The position numbers and the translations under genes are program-made. DNA of 64,000 nt from Planctomycetota bacterium (GTDB taxonomy: Bacteria; Planctomycetota; SZUA-567; H5-PLA8), in the NCBI GenBank assembly GCA_015075375.1, contig JABTUM010000002.1, positions 591,393 through 655,392 on the forward strand, read 5' to 3'. Numbering within the stretch: position 1 is the first letter of the stretch; each line of letters opens with the position of its first letter. This document shows positions 42,817-53,158 of this stretch, piece after piece. A model generated the notes under the pieces. The model saw only the letters and a program-made list of their open reading frames with translations, searched no databases and was not told the origin of the DNA.

Positions 42817-45102
42817 CTATCGATTAGGATTTCCGAAACGCATGGCCAGGATCGACTCGGCCACCAGCAACGCCAGGACCGCCAGGATCAGCCAGCGCCA
42901 GATTTCTTTGCCGCTCTTGTGCTTCTTCAAAGCTTCCTGAACTGTTCCGAAATCCGCGCCCAGGAACTCGACATGCTCGCGCGTCAGTTCGGATTCGAAC
43001 AGACGCGCCTGCTCGGGCTGATCGCCTTTGGCCGCCGGGATGCGGCTGACGATCTCGGCGTCTTCGATGGTGTCGAGATCGGATTCTTCCTCGACCGAAC
43101 GATTGGCCGCGAAGTGAATGTTCTTCAAGCCTTGATCGGTGGGCACTTCGGCGGAGTAAATCCCCGCGCGGCGCGTTGGGCGGCCCAGCGCGCGCTGCGA
43201 TTCCGTCTCGATGTCCATACTCAACGGTTCGCCGTCGGGATCGGACAGCTTGAGTCCCTCGCGGCGGACCAGCCCGAACTGCTCGCGCCTCAGTTTGTAG
43301 GCAAACGGCTCTCCGACCATCCGATTGCGCGCCTGGTACTCGGGCTGGATCAGGTGTAGCGCCAGCATGTTTACCAGCAGGAGGTAGTGGCTCTTGGTCG
43401 GCCAGTTGGTCCAAGCTTTATCGGCTGTCGTGCCGAAGAGAACGACGCGCCCCTCGCCCAACGACATCTCAACGGCCGCCGGATCGCCGCTGGGGTAGCT
43501 GAGCACCGTGCGTACGCGGTTCTGGTCGGCCTCGGCTTCCTTCGGCAAAAGTTTGAAGCGCCTGTACACGTGCAGGCTCGAGAGCGCCAAATCTTTGTTG
43601 TTGTACAGCCGTGCAAGGGAAGGGTGGTCGATCGCTTTGTCGTCCAGCGCCTCGAATTCGCGCGAATCCGCATCGCCGGTTCCGATCAGGTCGCCCAGCC
43701 GGCAAGGCAGCACGCTCGCGAGCTCCTGATTGTACAGCGCCGCGTCGACCCGGTAGCCCAGCCACCACCACAGCGATCCGCCGCGCCGTACGTACTGTTC
43801 GAGCACCGCCACCTTCTCTTTGGGAATCAGCGCCACGTTGCCGAGCACCACCAGCCTGTAGTCATCCAAGTTCACGTCCGGAAACGCGCCGTCGCTGATG
43901 ACTTCGGGGCTCAGGGGTACTTTGCCGGCGTTGAACTCCTGCGCGCGCGAGGGCGATATCGCCTGGCGGAAGAAATCCATCTCGCTCATGTTCGCTTCGC
44001 TGCGTTGCTCGCCGTCGACGCAAAGAACCTTGATCTGGTCCTCCACGTCGAGTGCGAGGAACGCCGAGTCGTCGGGCGCCAGGACGTCCGGGTTAAGCTC
44101 CACGCGCACGTGATGCGAACCCGGTTCCATGAAGGTATGCCGGAACGAAACGGTGCCGGGCTTGATGGATTCCACCAGTTCGACTTCTTCGCGTCCGGCC
44201 TGCTCGCCGTCCACGTAGAACTGCACCGGCACGCGCCGCGCGGGGTCGGTGCCCATGTTGCGGATCGTAGCGACGAACTGGGTCTCGACGCCCTGAGTGA
44301 CGACCTTCTCTTCGATCTCCAGACCGGACACCGCCAGGTTCTCGCTTACGCTGCCCCCGTCCAAACGCACCACCCAGATCTTGGGCGTCAGCTTCGGGTT
44401 GGCGAGGACGTCGGCGATGTCCTTCTCTTCGGATGCATCCAGCTTGCGCGGTTGTGCGCCGATTTCCCAGGCGCTGCGCGTGCGGTCGGTGAGCACGATG
44501 ATTTCTTTGCGCACGTTTTTGCTGTCGCGATCCTTGATCAGGCCGCAGCCCGCGGCGATCCCGCGCGGGATATGCGTCGTGCCGTCGGAAAGCTTCGCGG
44601 CCTTGATGTCGCGGATGAGTTCCTGATACTTCGTCGCGCTGGCCAAGCGCGGATCTTCGGCGGCCGAATTGATCAGCAGCAGATCGACCTCGTCGCCGGG
44701 GCTGAGGTCTTCCACCAGCTTCTCCGCCAAGTCTTTCGCCTTCTGGAACAGCGTCGTCCCGCCGACTTGCAGGCCCATGGAGTACGAATTATCGAGCACG
44801 ATGACGCGGTGCACCGAGGCGCGCCCGCCCAGCAAGCCCATGCCTTCCTGAAGCGCCGGACGCGCCAGCGCGAGCGCAAGCAGGATCATGATCAGCACGC
44901 GGAGCAGCAGCAGAATGAGCTGTTCGATGCGCAGGCGGCGGTGCGATTTCTTCATGCTCGCCCACAGCCAGTGCATCGCCGCCCACCACGTGCGCTTGAA
45001 GCGCTGCTTGTTCAGCAGGTGAATGACAATGGGTATCGCGCCCGTGGCCGTACCGGCCAGCAGAGCGGGATTGGAAAAGAAGGCACTTAACCAGGCGAAC
45101 AT
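42817..45102 (-). CDS. BatA-type membrane protein with VWA domain (second operon)
   Basis: 761 residues. The N-terminus shows the BatA double helix (NPALLAGTATGAIPIVIHLL, then QLILLLLRVLIMILLALALARPAL). The VWA MIDAS is VLDNSYSMG near residue 100. A CARDB-like or amidotransferase-type middle part (YRLVVLGNVALIPKEK, YVRRGGSLWWWLG) follows, and a C-terminal helix (WLILAVLALLVAESIL) anchors it. The paralogue is at 16596-18779. Expected to act in the cytoplasmic membrane with the MoxR ATPase encoded upstream. No clear ribosome-binding site precedes the ATG. Confidence 0.85.
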   Translation of the reverse strand: MFAWLSAFFSNPALLAGTATGAIPIVIHLLNKQRFKRTWWAAMHWLWASMKKSHRRLRIEQLILLLLRVLIMILLALALARPALQEGMGLLGGRASVHRVIVLDNSYSMGLQVGGTTLFQKAKDLAEKLVEDLSPGDEVDLLLINSAAEDPRLASATKYQELIRDIKAAKLSDGTTHIPRGIAAGCGLIKDRDSKNVRKEIIVLTDRTRSAWEIGAQPRKLDASEEKDIADVLANPKLTPKIWVVRLDGGSVSENLAVSGLEIEEKVVTQGVETQFVATIRNMGTDPARRVPVQFYVDGEQAGREEVELVESIKPGTVSFRHTFMEPGSHHVRVELNPDVLAPDDSAFLALDVEDQIKVLCVDGEQRSEANMSEMDFFRQAISPSRAQEFNAGKVPLSPEVISDGAFPDVNLDDYRLVVLGNVALIPKEKVAVLEQYVRRGGSLWWWLGYRVDAALYNQELASVLPCRLGDLIGTGDADSREFEALDDKAIDHPSLARLYNNKDLALSSLHVYRRFKLLPKEAEADQNRVRTVLSYPSGDPAAVEMSLGEGRVVLFGTTADKAWTNWPTKSHYLLLVNMLALHLIQPEYQARNRMVGEPFAYKLRREQFGLVRREGLKLSDPDGEPLSMDIETESQRALGRPTRRAGIYSAEVPTDQGLKNIHFAANRSVEEESDLDTIEDAEIVSRIPAAKGDQPEQARLFESELTREHVEFLGADFGTVQEALKKHKSGKEIWRWLILAVLALLVAESILAMRFGNPNR

Positions 45103-45134
45103 GATGCGGTTCGATTTCCCTTATGCGCCAGCCG

Positions 45135-46058
45135 TCACTTGAACTTGCTGCCCAGGCGGTTCGACAAGTACGCGCTCAGGACCACGTCGAGCGGGTTCTT
45201 GGTGTTCACGGGCACGTAATCGATCTTGTTGTTGCGGCAGCCGCGCTTCAGTTTCTCGGTGAACGACTCGTACTCCTCCAGGTAGCCCTTGCGCAGCGCG
45301 CGCGGGTCGCAGAGCAGTTCCTGCCAGCCTTCGTAGCCTTCGAAAAGCGTCATGTTCTCGAACGGAAAGCGAATCTCGAAGTCGTCGAGGATCTGGCAGA
45401 GAATGACTTCGTGGCGCTTGTGCCGGAAGTGCTGCATCCCGAAGAGAATCTTTTCGGGATCGTCGAAGAGATCGCTGAGAATAATGACGAGGCCCTTGCG
45501 TTTGATGCGTTCGGCCAGGTCGTGAAAAATGGTGCCCACATCCGTGCGTTGCTCGGGCACGATCTGGGTCAGTTCGTGCAGCAGGAGACGCAGATGCGCG
45601 GGGCTGCTGCTGGCCGGGATGAATTTCTTGATCGCGTTGTCGAAAAGCACCATGCCGACACTGTCTTGCTGCCGGATGAGCAGGTAAGCGAGCGACGCCG
45701 CGATGTAGCTGGCGTATTCCAGCTTGCTGATGTTCCCCGGCGAGGCGTATTTCATGGACTCGCTGGTGTCGAGCAGAATGTAGCTGCGGAGGTTCGTCTC
45801 TTCTTCGTACTGCTTGATGTACAGGCGGTCTGTCTTGCCGAGCACCTTCCAGTCGAGGTGCTTCAGGTCGTCGCCGGGCGTGTACTCGCGATGCTCCGCG
45901 AATTCCACCGAGAACCCGTGGTACGGCGATTTGTGCAGGCCCGAGATGTAGCCTTCGACGATCAGCCGCGCCTTGATGTCCAGGTTGCCGATTTTGGTCA
46001 GCGTCTTGGGATCGAGGTACTTGCTGATGTCCGACTTTTTGGGCGATTCTGGAGCCAT
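45135..46058 (-). CDS. DUF58 domain protein (second operon)
   Basis: 307 residues from the ATG at 46058, preceded by AAGGAG at a slightly long distance. DUF58 hallmarks: GFSVEFAEHREYTPGDDLKHLDWKVLG, KQYEEETN, and LDTSESM as VWA-like MIDAS. The paralogue at 18783-19676 shares these motifs closely. Between MoxR (160 nt upstream) and the BatA-type gene (32 nt downstream). Likely adaptor or client of MoxR. Confidence 0.88.
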   Translation of the reverse strand: MAPESPKKSDISKYLDPKTLTKIGNLDIKARLIVEGYISGLHKSPYHGFSVEFAEHREYTPGDDLKHLDWKVLGKTDRLYIKQYEEETNLRSYILLDTSESMKYASPGNISKLEYASYIAASLAYLLIRQQDSVGMVLFDNAIKKFIPASSSPAHLRLLLHELTQIVPEQRTDVGTIFHDLAERIKRKGLVIILSDLFDDPEKILFGMQHFRHKRHEVILCQILDDFEIRFPFENMTLFEGYEGWQELLCDPRALRKGYLEEYESFTEKLKRGCRNNKIDYVPVNTKNPLDVVLSAYLSNRLGSKFK

Positions 46059-46217
46059 GATCAGTCCAAGCGCTCCTTTGGTTCCAACATGCAATCCACG
46101 CCAACTTGCGGCAACTCGGCAGGACTAACCTCGACGGCTTTCGTCGTGGAGCCGTATTCCGCCTCGGGTTTCCGTGCGAACGTGCCCGGCCGAGCCTTGC
46201 GCTTTACCATGGTCGCC

Positions 46218-47285
46218 TTACGCCTTCGCGCCCGTCACGTCCGCAAGCCGCTCGTCGGACAGGCTCTCGCTGTCCTGGCGCGGAACGTGTTTCAGCAGCT
46301 CCTGGACGATCTTGTCGGACGTGATGCCTTCCGCTTCGGCGTTGAAGTTGGTGATGATGCGATGGCGCAGCACCGGCAGCGCTACGGCCGCGATATCTTC
46401 CGTGCTCACGTAGTAGCGCCCGTTCAACACCGCGCGGGCTTTGCCGCCCAAAATCAAATACTGCGTCGCACGCGGGCCGGCGCCCCAGGAGACGTTCTGA
46501 TTGATGAAGTCCGGCGTGTCGCCCTTGTTTACGCGTGTCAGACGCACCAGCTTCATCGCGTAGCGGATCACGTGGTCGGCCACCGGCACGCGCCGCACGA
46601 TGTCCTGCAACTGCAGGATCACTTCGCGGTTCAGCGTCTTGCCCACCTGCAGCGACTGCGGAGCCGTCGTCAGCCGCACGATCTGGAACTCTTCTTCCTC
46701 GCTCGGATAATCGACGAAAACCTTGAACATGAAGCGGTCGAGCTGCGCTTCGGGCAGCGGGTAGGTGCCTTCCTGCTCGATCGGGTTCTGCGTCGCGAGC
46801 ACGAAGAACGGCGGCTCCAGGCTGCGACGCGTTCCTCCGGTCGTGACCTTGTGCTCCTGCATCGCTTCCAACAGCGCCGCCTGAGTCTTGGGCGGCGTGC
46901 GGTTGATTTCGTCCGCCAGAATCACGTTCGCGAAAATCGGACCGGGCAGGAACTTGAACGTACGCTCGCCCGACGACTTGTCTTCCTGAATCACTTCCGT
47001 GCCCGTGATGTCCGAAGGCATCAGGTCGGGCGTGAACTGGATGCGGTTGAACTTCAGCGAGAGCGCATCGGCCAGGGTGCTGATCATCAGCGTCTTGGCC
47101 AGCCCCGGCACGCCTTCCAGCATACAGTGGCCGCGGGCGAAGATCGCGATCAGCAACTCGTCGATCACGTTCTCCTGACCGACGATGACCTTGCTCAGTT
47201 CGACCTTGATCGAACGATAGGCCTCATTGAGCTGCTTGACTGCCTGAAGATCGCTTTCGGACATCTGGTTTTGTGCGTCGGCCAT
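46218..47285 (-). CDS. MoxR-family AAA+ ATPase (second operon)
   Basis: 355 residues with AAGGAG seven bases before the ATG. Walker A GVPGLAKT at 58-65; VILADEINRTPPKTQAALL and FVLATQNPIEQEGTYPLPEAQLDRF are present as in the paralogue at 19747-20772. As a MoxR chaperone it should energise folding or activation of the VWA proteins encoded downstream. It lies 105 nt after the giant propeller gene, same strand, which might be transcribed with it. Confidence 0.93.
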   Translation of the reverse strand: MADAQNQMSESDLQAVKQLNEAYRSIKVELSKVIVGQENVIDELLIAIFARGHCMLEGVPGLAKTLMISTLADALSLKFNRIQFTPDLMPSDITGTEVIQEDKSSGERTFKFLPGPIFANVILADEINRTPPKTQAALLEAMQEHKVTTGGTRRSLEPPFFVLATQNPIEQEGTYPLPEAQLDRFMFKVFVDYPSEEEEFQIVRLTTAPQSLQVGKTLNREVILQLQDIVRRVPVADHVIRYAMKLVRLTRVNKGDTPDFINQNVSWGAGPRATQYLILGGKARAVLNGRYYVSTEDIAAVALPVLRHRIITNFNAEAEGITSDKIVQELLKHVPRQDSESLSDERLADVTGAKA

Positions 47286-47390
47286 GAACGGGCTCCTTGG
47301 CTGGTAGGTCGGTTTCCTGTCAGGTGTACGGCGCTCCGTGGGCGGGGGTCTCGAAGGTCGAGTCCGCCTCCTCGTACTTTACTGCACAAG

Positions 47391-50300
47391 TTACGGCTGC
47401 GCGGTCAACTGCCCCTGCGCGTACTGCCCCGGGTACTTCGGGTTCCAGATGCCCGGGCTGGGCGCGATGCCTTTTTCGACATTCTCGCCCTTGTCCAGGT
47501 CGTTCACCATGAAGGTAAAGCCGAACGCCTTGCCCGTCTCAGGCTTCAACTCCAGATAGGCAAGCGGCAACGCAATCTCGTAGACGGTTCGCTTGGCCGC
47601 TTCGTCCCGGACGACTTTGGCCGAAACATCCAGCGGCTTCATCACGTATTTGCTCTTTTCGACCCAGCGCCACGCCAGCAACTGGCCTTGCGCGTTTAGC
47701 CCGAAGCCCAGTTCGAAGTCCAGACCCTGGTAGCCCATCTCCTTATCCTGCTCCATGTCGAAAGCCAGTTGCAGGCTATCGCCGTTCCAGAGGTTCCCGG
47801 CTTGATCGTTGGCGTTGGCGTGCAGGTCGTCGGTGACGGAAACGGCCAGGTACAGATGCTGGTCGTCGAATCCGCCGCGGAATTCCACCGCTTGATCCGC
47901 CGGGCCGTTCCAAAGGCCGGGCTTAAGTTCCTCGCGCCGGTCGTCTTCGCCGGCCAGATACACCTCGCGCCAGGACTTAAGTTCAACAGGCGCTACGCCG
48001 GCCCAATCGCCCAAAGCACCGTCGATCTGCGGAGCTGCCTTCAGCCGCTGGAAGGGGAGGGTGCGCTTGGTCTTGAGCGCACTTTCCTTACGGATGTGGC
48101 TGAAGCGCTCGAAGACCGAACCGAACGTGGCTTCCGGCAGGTCCGGCAGCGCCAAGACGGATTCCAAGGTGCCCAGCGCTTCGGCCGGCTTATCGAGCTG
48201 GTACTGCAGCAGCGCCAATTGGGAAAGCGTTTCCGGATCCTTGGGGTTCGCTCGCGCCTTGGCGGTCAGTTCGTCGAGCTTTGCCTGGCTGCGTTCGGCA
48301 TCGACCGAAACGTATCCCTTAAGGTCGCGGCCGTCCCCGACGACGACGCCGCCGTCGAAGGGAATCAGCGCGAAATTGCGCTGCGAGCCCAGCGAAGTGA
48401 CCCACGTAAGCTTGCCGTTGCCGCGATGCGCAAGACCCGCCGCGGATACCATGCGCGCCTGCGGGTCGAAGGTGCTTTGAGCGATCAGGAGATGCCCGCG
48501 GAAGAGATTGCCCGAAGCGGAAATGGGCGTGCCCGCGGTAGGTTGCTTCCAGCGCAGCTTTCCGCCGCTGGCCATGAACGCAACGGCCTGCCCGCGCTGG
48601 TTATTCCCGCGCGTGGCGAGGAAGACGTCTTCGCCGTCCACGATCAGGCCCGCGAAGGCTTCGCCACCCATCTCCGTCGTTTTCCAGCGCAGCAGTTTGT
48701 CGCCTTGCGTCGCGTTGGGGTCCAGAGCGACCAGCATCAGGTCCTTGCGCGCCGCCACGAGGAGATCGTAATTGGCGTACAGTTCGACGATCTCCTGTTC
48801 GACCGCGTACTCCCACAGCAGCTTGCCGCTGTTGGCGTCGTAGGCCCGGACCTTATGGTCCGACGCCGCGGTGAAGATGGTTTCACCGAGTGCGACCGGC
48901 GGCTGGACGAGGTTCTCGTCGAGCTTCAGTTCGAAGCGCCGCAGGCCCGTTTCGAGATCCAGCACCGGAATCAACGCGGGTTTGACGTTGGCGCGGCCGA
49001 TGGCCACGTAACCGTCGCCCAAGGCCGGCGGATCCAGAATCGCGGCCGGTCCCGTGTTCAGGTGCCACATCTCCTGGCCGGTGTTCGCTTCCAGAACCGT
49101 CACGCGCCCGCCGCGCTGCGCCAGGACCACGCGTTGGTCGGCTACCGCGAAGCCCGCCAGATCGCCGCCGCCGGTTTCTTCGTTGGGGAATAACTTGTAA
49201 CGCCAAGCTTCGGCGCCGTTCTTTTGCGCATCTAAAGCCGCGACTTCGGCTTTACCCGCAACGATCAGCAGCCCGTCGCTCCAGAAACAGTGCTGTTGCG
49301 CGCGATTGAAGCCGCCGGGCACCGTGGGCGCGGGCTTCCAGGCGTCCTGGCCGGTCTGGCCGTCGCGAGCGATCAGCTTGTTGCCTTCCTCGATGCAGAA
49401 GATCAAGCGGCCTTGGCTCGAGGGAATCGATCCCCGCGGCAGCAGCGGCACGACATTGTTACCGGCCTGCAACGACCACATTTCCTTAAGCTGTCCCTGC
49501 CCGGCGTCGCGCAGGGAGGTCGAGGCGGGCTTGGCGAACTGGGGCTGCGTCAGACGCGCCTGGGCCCACGTACCCGCGGGCTGAGCGGCCTGGCCGTCGA
49601 GTTTCAGCTCTTTAGCGGCCCAAGGCTCTTTGGCCAGTTTGCGCAGCGTGCTCCGCGCGGCCCCGAGCATCTCCGCGCTTTCGTAGGCCAGCGCCAAGCG
49701 CGCCTGCGCCTCGGTGGCGCGGGCGCCTTCGCGGAAGCCCACCAGATAGCGCCGGTAGTACGTGCGCGCTTTGTCCGATTGCCCGGCCTTCGTATGCCGC
49801 TCGGCCAACGCCATCAACGTATCGCCGTAGGCTTCGCTGTTGGGAAACTGGCGCGCCACCTTCTCCAGGGCTTCGACGCCTTGAGTTTGCAAGGCTTGGT
49901 CGAACGCCTGCCGGGCGAGCTTCTCCAGTTCCGCCACCGCGACCGGCGTCTCTTCCTTGATCTGTCCGATCCGCCGCTGGGCATACACCGACGCCTTGCT
50001 CGCGCTCGCCGCTCCGAAACCGTAAACCGTGTCGCCGTACTCAGTCAGAAGACGGTGGAAGAGCAACACCGCGGCCGGAGCGTCGTCGAGCGCCAGCCGG
50101 GCTTCCGCCATGCGCCAAAGGGCGCGTACCGGCTGGTCGGGCGTCTGCGCGTTCTTCAGCGCCGCATCGTACATGTCGTAGGCCAGTTTGGGGTCGGGCT
50201 GCTGCTGGCTCATCAGCTTCTCGCCTGCGGCATGGTAGGCTTCGAACTTGCGCGCTTTCAATTCGGTGGCGAGGGTCTTGACCTTCGGGTCGCCTTCCTG

Positions 50301-52769
50301 CTTGACCGCCGCTTCCAGGCCCGCGTTAAAGGCGGCGATCGCCTTCTCGTAGGCCTCTCCGCGCATGCGCACGTCGCCTAATTCGAGGTAATGACTCAGA
50401 TCGTTGGGCTCGGCTTGGATGCGCGCCTCGATCTTCTTCTCGACCTCTTCCAGCACGAAGAACGCATTGACGTGCGTGGAGGAAATGCTGAAGAGCACGT
50501 CGCCGGCGATGAACAGATTGCCCGCTTCAACGTTGTCCTTGCCGCCGTCCTTCCACTTGTGGATCGAAACCAGTTTACCGATCGGCTTGCCGCTTTCGGG
50601 ATGCAGTTTGGCGTTGATGCGCAGGATGCCTTGGTCGGTGCTGACGTACGCTTCGTCGCTGGTGACGCAGCCCCGGCCTACCAGTTCGTACGTATCGCGC
50701 AGCGGCACACGGACTTCGCGCCGGCCGCCCTTGGCCTCGATGAACAGCACGTCCCGGCCGCTTACGATCAGCCGCCCGTTCGCCACGCCCAGAATATGCT
50801 TAAGCCGCTCGGCATCGCCCGGCGCGCCCAGCCCCGCGTCGCTGACTCGTTCGGTCTGCCAGACCCGCCGTCCGGTCTGCGGATCGAGCCCATACATGAA
50901 CATGGAATCTTGCGGCGTGACCACCAGCACATCGTCGACCATCAGCGGCGGATTAGGACCCCAGAAGTCCTGTGCGTTGGACATCTGCATTCCGCGCATG
51001 TTCTGGTCGGCCGTCGCGACGCGGTCGTAGACGCGAATCCAGCGCACTTGCCCCGTGGCCGCATCCAGCGCCGCCACCGCGCCCAGGTTCGTCACGCAGT
51101 AGACCGAGCCGCCGGCAACGGCGACCGGCAATCCGGGTGCGGGTTGCACCGGACCGCCGAAGAAGGCCTGTGCGCCGCTGCAGATCAGCGTTTTCCACAG
51201 GATGCGGCCGCTGCCCGCATCCAGGCAGATGCCCCAGGATTCCTTGGATGCGCCCGTTCCGCCGTTGGCCAGCACGTAAAGGGATCCGTCCGCATACGTC
51301 GGCGAAGAACAGAAACGGATGCCCTTCAGCCATTCCTGGTCTTCCTTTCCGTTGATGCGGAAGTCCGGATCGGTCCCGGGTTCGAGCGACCAGCGCAGGC
51401 TGCCCGATTCGATGCCCAGCGTGCCGCCCTTCTTTTTGCCCACGCAAACGATCCAGTTCGGTTTGGACGGCTGCTGATTTCCGCCCCAGAACTGCGGCAT
51501 CTGGACGGGTTCGGGCGGGCCTTGAACCACGTAGAGGTGTTCGCCGCCCAGCGTGCAGAAAAGCGGATACTGGGTCAGCGCGCCGCGATTCTGTCCGCGG
51601 ACATTGGTCTGGCCTGCCGGCGCCACCGCTTGGCCCTGCGGCGGATACAAGAACTGCGGGCGGTCCGGGTTGGGGTTGTTTACCGAATGACAGGCGACGA
51701 CCTGCTCGCCGCAGATGAAAAACCAGCCGCCGCGCGCCACCAGATGGTGATCGAGCATGCGCACCCGATGCGCTTCGCCCTGCCAGGACTGGATCTCCTG
51801 CAACCCGTCGTCTTTGGTGCCCGCCGGCGCGCCCAAAAGGCGCACGAGCGGCTCGCTCCACTTCAGTACGCCGATATCGGACTTCGCCGGCACCGGACGA
51901 TGATGCTCCGCGTTGCCGAAATAGGTTTCCAGGCCCGACCCTTCGGCGGCAAGCGGCGTCACCGCTTCGGGTTCGACCTGCAAGCGTTTGGCAAGATCGG
52001 CCAGCGCGGCTTCGCCTTCGGCGTGCCCGATGCGCAGCACTCCATGCTTAGGATCCTGCGCCGCGGTCCGCAGCCTATCCAGCGTGGACCTCGCCTGATC
52101 CGCCAATCCCGCGCCGACTTGGGACAGGAACAGGCGCGCCAGCACCGCCACCTTGGGCACGCTCGGCTCGGGATGCTTCTCGATCTGCTGCAATCGCACC
52201 AGCGCCTGGCGGTGCGCACCGCGGTCGTACGCCACCTCGCCCAGCCACATCAACGCATCGTCGCCCAGCGAACTGCTGAAGTAGCTCTGCGCGACCTGTT
52301 CGGCTTGCCGCTCGTCGAGCCGCTCCTGCGCTTCGTTTAACAGTCCGCGAGCGGCGGTATCGTTCATGACGAGGTACACCCGCCGCCCGCCTTCCGGCAG
52401 GCTGGCCAGTTCCTCGTTAATCTTTTCGGCGGTGGACCGGTATACGCCCAATCCCCACGCGCGGGCTTTTTCTTCGCCGTCGCCTTGCCAGCGGTACAGG
52501 TAAACGGTGGTGGGAAACTTCTGCAGGATATCGGCGTACGCGCGCACACAAGTGGGCCAGTCTTCGGCCTCGCGAGCCTTACGCGCCTTTTTGAGCAGCC
52601 GTTTGACTTCCTCTTCTTCGTTCAGGAGCACATTGTGCTCTGGGCCTTCAGGCTTGGGCTCCTCGGCCGGCGGTTTGGGTTCGCCTTCGCCTTCGGCGTG
52701 AATCCATCCGTTCGAGCCCCAAGCGCCCAGTGCTAAGAGGAGAGCCCAGGAGATCCGTCCAAAGCGCAT
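47391..52769 (-). CDS. Giant exported TPR / PQQ-type propeller / CBM9-like protein
   Basis: 1792 residues with a GGAGG site and a signal peptide (cleavage near GWIHA). Residues about 40-280 are helical repeats of TPR type. Residues about 290-770 form a PQQ/Trp-type beta-propeller (GSLRWSLEPG, GRILWKTLICS, GQVRWIRVYD, GRRVWQTERVSD). A second TPR block follows at about 780-1080. A second propeller runs at about 1095-1500 (GQDAWKPAP, GQEMWHLNTG, GKLLWEYAVEQ). Residues about 1580-1790 are a CBM9/DOMON-like carbohydrate-binding domain (APQIDGALGDWAG, WNGDSLQLAFDM). The layout suggests an exported or surface scaffold that binds glycans. No catalytic motif is seen. It is first in line with the second MoxR operon. 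Confidence 0.8.
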   Translation of the reverse strand: MRFGRISWALLLALGAWGSNGWIHAEGEGEPKPPAEEPKPEGPEHNVLLNEEEEVKRLLKKARKAREAEDWPTCVRAYADILQKFPTTVYLYRWQGDGEEKARAWGLGVYRSTAEKINEELASLPEGGRRVYLVMNDTAARGLLNEAQERLDERQAEQVAQSYFSSSLGDDALMWLGEVAYDRGAHRQALVRLQQIEKHPEPSVPKVAVLARLFLSQVGAGLADQARSTLDRLRTAAQDPKHGVLRIGHAEGEAALADLAKRLQVEPEAVTPLAAEGSGLETYFGNAEHHRPVPAKSDIGVLKWSEPLVRLLGAPAGTKDDGLQEIQSWQGEAHRVRMLDHHLVARGGWFFICGEQVVACHSVNNPNPDRPQFLYPPQGQAVAPAGQTNVRGQNRGALTQYPLFCTLGGEHLYVVQGPPEPVQMPQFWGGNQQPSKPNWIVCVGKKKGGTLGIESGSLRWSLEPGTDPDFRINGKEDQEWLKGIRFCSSPTYADGSLYVLANGGTGASKESWGICLDAGSGRILWKTLICSGAQAFFGGPVQPAPGLPVAVAGGSVYCVTNLGAVAALDAATGQVRWIRVYDRVATADQNMRGMQMSNAQDFWGPNPPLMVDDVLVVTPQDSMFMYGLDPQTGRRVWQTERVSDAGLGAPGDAERLKHILGVANGRLIVSGRDVLFIEAKGGRREVRVPLRDTYELVGRGCVTSDEAYVSTDQGILRINAKLHPESGKPIGKLVSIHKWKDGGKDNVEAGNLFIAGDVLFSISSTHVNAFFVLEEVEKKIEARIQAEPNDLSHYLELGDVRMRGEAYEKAIAAFNAGLEAAVKQEGDPKVKTLATELKARKFEAYHAAGEKLMSQQQPDPKLAYDMYDAALKNAQTPDQPVRALWRMAEARLALDDAPAAVLLFHRLLTEYGDTVYGFGAASASKASVYAQRRIGQIKEETPVAVAELEKLARQAFDQALQTQGVEALEKVARQFPNSEAYGDTLMALAERHTKAGQSDKARTYYRRYLVGFREGARATEAQARLALAYESAEMLGAARSTLRKLAKEPWAAKELKLDGQAAQPAGTWAQARLTQPQFAKPASTSLRDAGQGQLKEMWSLQAGNNVVPLLPRGSIPSSQGRLIFCIEEGNKLIARDGQTGQDAWKPAPTVPGGFNRAQQHCFWSDGLLIVAGKAEVAALDAQKNGAEAWRYKLFPNEETGGGDLAGFAVADQRVVLAQRGGRVTVLEANTGQEMWHLNTGPAAILDPPALGDGYVAIGRANVKPALIPVLDLETGLRRFELKLDENLVQPPVALGETIFTAASDHKVRAYDANSGKLLWEYAVEQEIVELYANYDLLVAARKDLMLVALDPNATQGDKLLRWKTTEMGGEAFAGLIVDGEDVFLATRGNNQRGQAVAFMASGGKLRWKQPTAGTPISASGNLFRGHLLIAQSTFDPQARMVSAAGLAHRGNGKLTWVTSLGSQRNFALIPFDGGVVVGDGRDLKGYVSVDAERSQAKLDELTAKARANPKDPETLSQLALLQYQLDKPAEALGTLESVLALPDLPEATFGSVFERFSHIRKESALKTKRTLPFQRLKAAPQIDGALGDWAGVAPVELKSWREVYLAGEDDRREELKPGLWNGPADQAVEFRGGFDDQHLYLAVSVTDDLHANANDQAGNLWNGDSLQLAFDMEQDKEMGYQGLDFELGFGLNAQGQLLAWRWVEKSKYVMKPLDVSAKVVRDEAAKRTVYEIALPLAYLELKPETGKAFGFTFMVNDLDKGENVEKGIAPSPGIWNPKYPGQYAQGQLTAQP

Positions 52770-53158
52770 GCACGACCTCCAAGAGCGGAGCGAGGATTCC
52801 TATTCAGGCAAGCAAACAAGGGCGCCAACATGTAATGGACGCATGAGGGAGCGCTTCTGGCCCTCTTTTCAACCTATATCTCGAACCTTCGTCACGACGT
52901 GAACAGAGCGCTTGGATTTTGGCCCTGCTCCAAACCTTTTGCAAACCCATAACGCATCCCAAGCGGTCCGGTTCCCTGTTTTTACGCGGCTATTACCTAT
53001 CCGCGGCCATGCGCGCACGAATATCGATGCGCAAAGTGGCCGTGGAATCGGCGTTAGAGGTATTTTAAAAAGAGGCGGGCCAAGCTATCATGCGCGACTT
53101 CCGGAATTCAGTTTTAATGCGCCCTTCGGGCGCGCGGACCCGTCCAAGGAGTCTTGCG
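52770..53158. other. Divergent intergenic region ahead of the prenyl synthase gene
   Basis: About 390 bases between the giant propeller gene and the prenyl diphosphate synthase. A weak inverted pair GAGGG/CCCTC followed by TTTT lies near 52845-52869 and an AT-rich TATTTTAAAAA tract near 53060. Promoters of both flanking genes should lie here, but none is clear enough to call. The frame of the synthase is open back to 53090 without a better start. Confidence 0.5.
53146..53151 (+). promoter_or_regulatory. Ribosome-binding site that sets a TTG start for the prenyl synthase
   Basis: AAGGAG lies seven bases before the TTG at 53159. The upstream ATGs at 53090 and 53117 have no such site. Confidence 0.6.
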
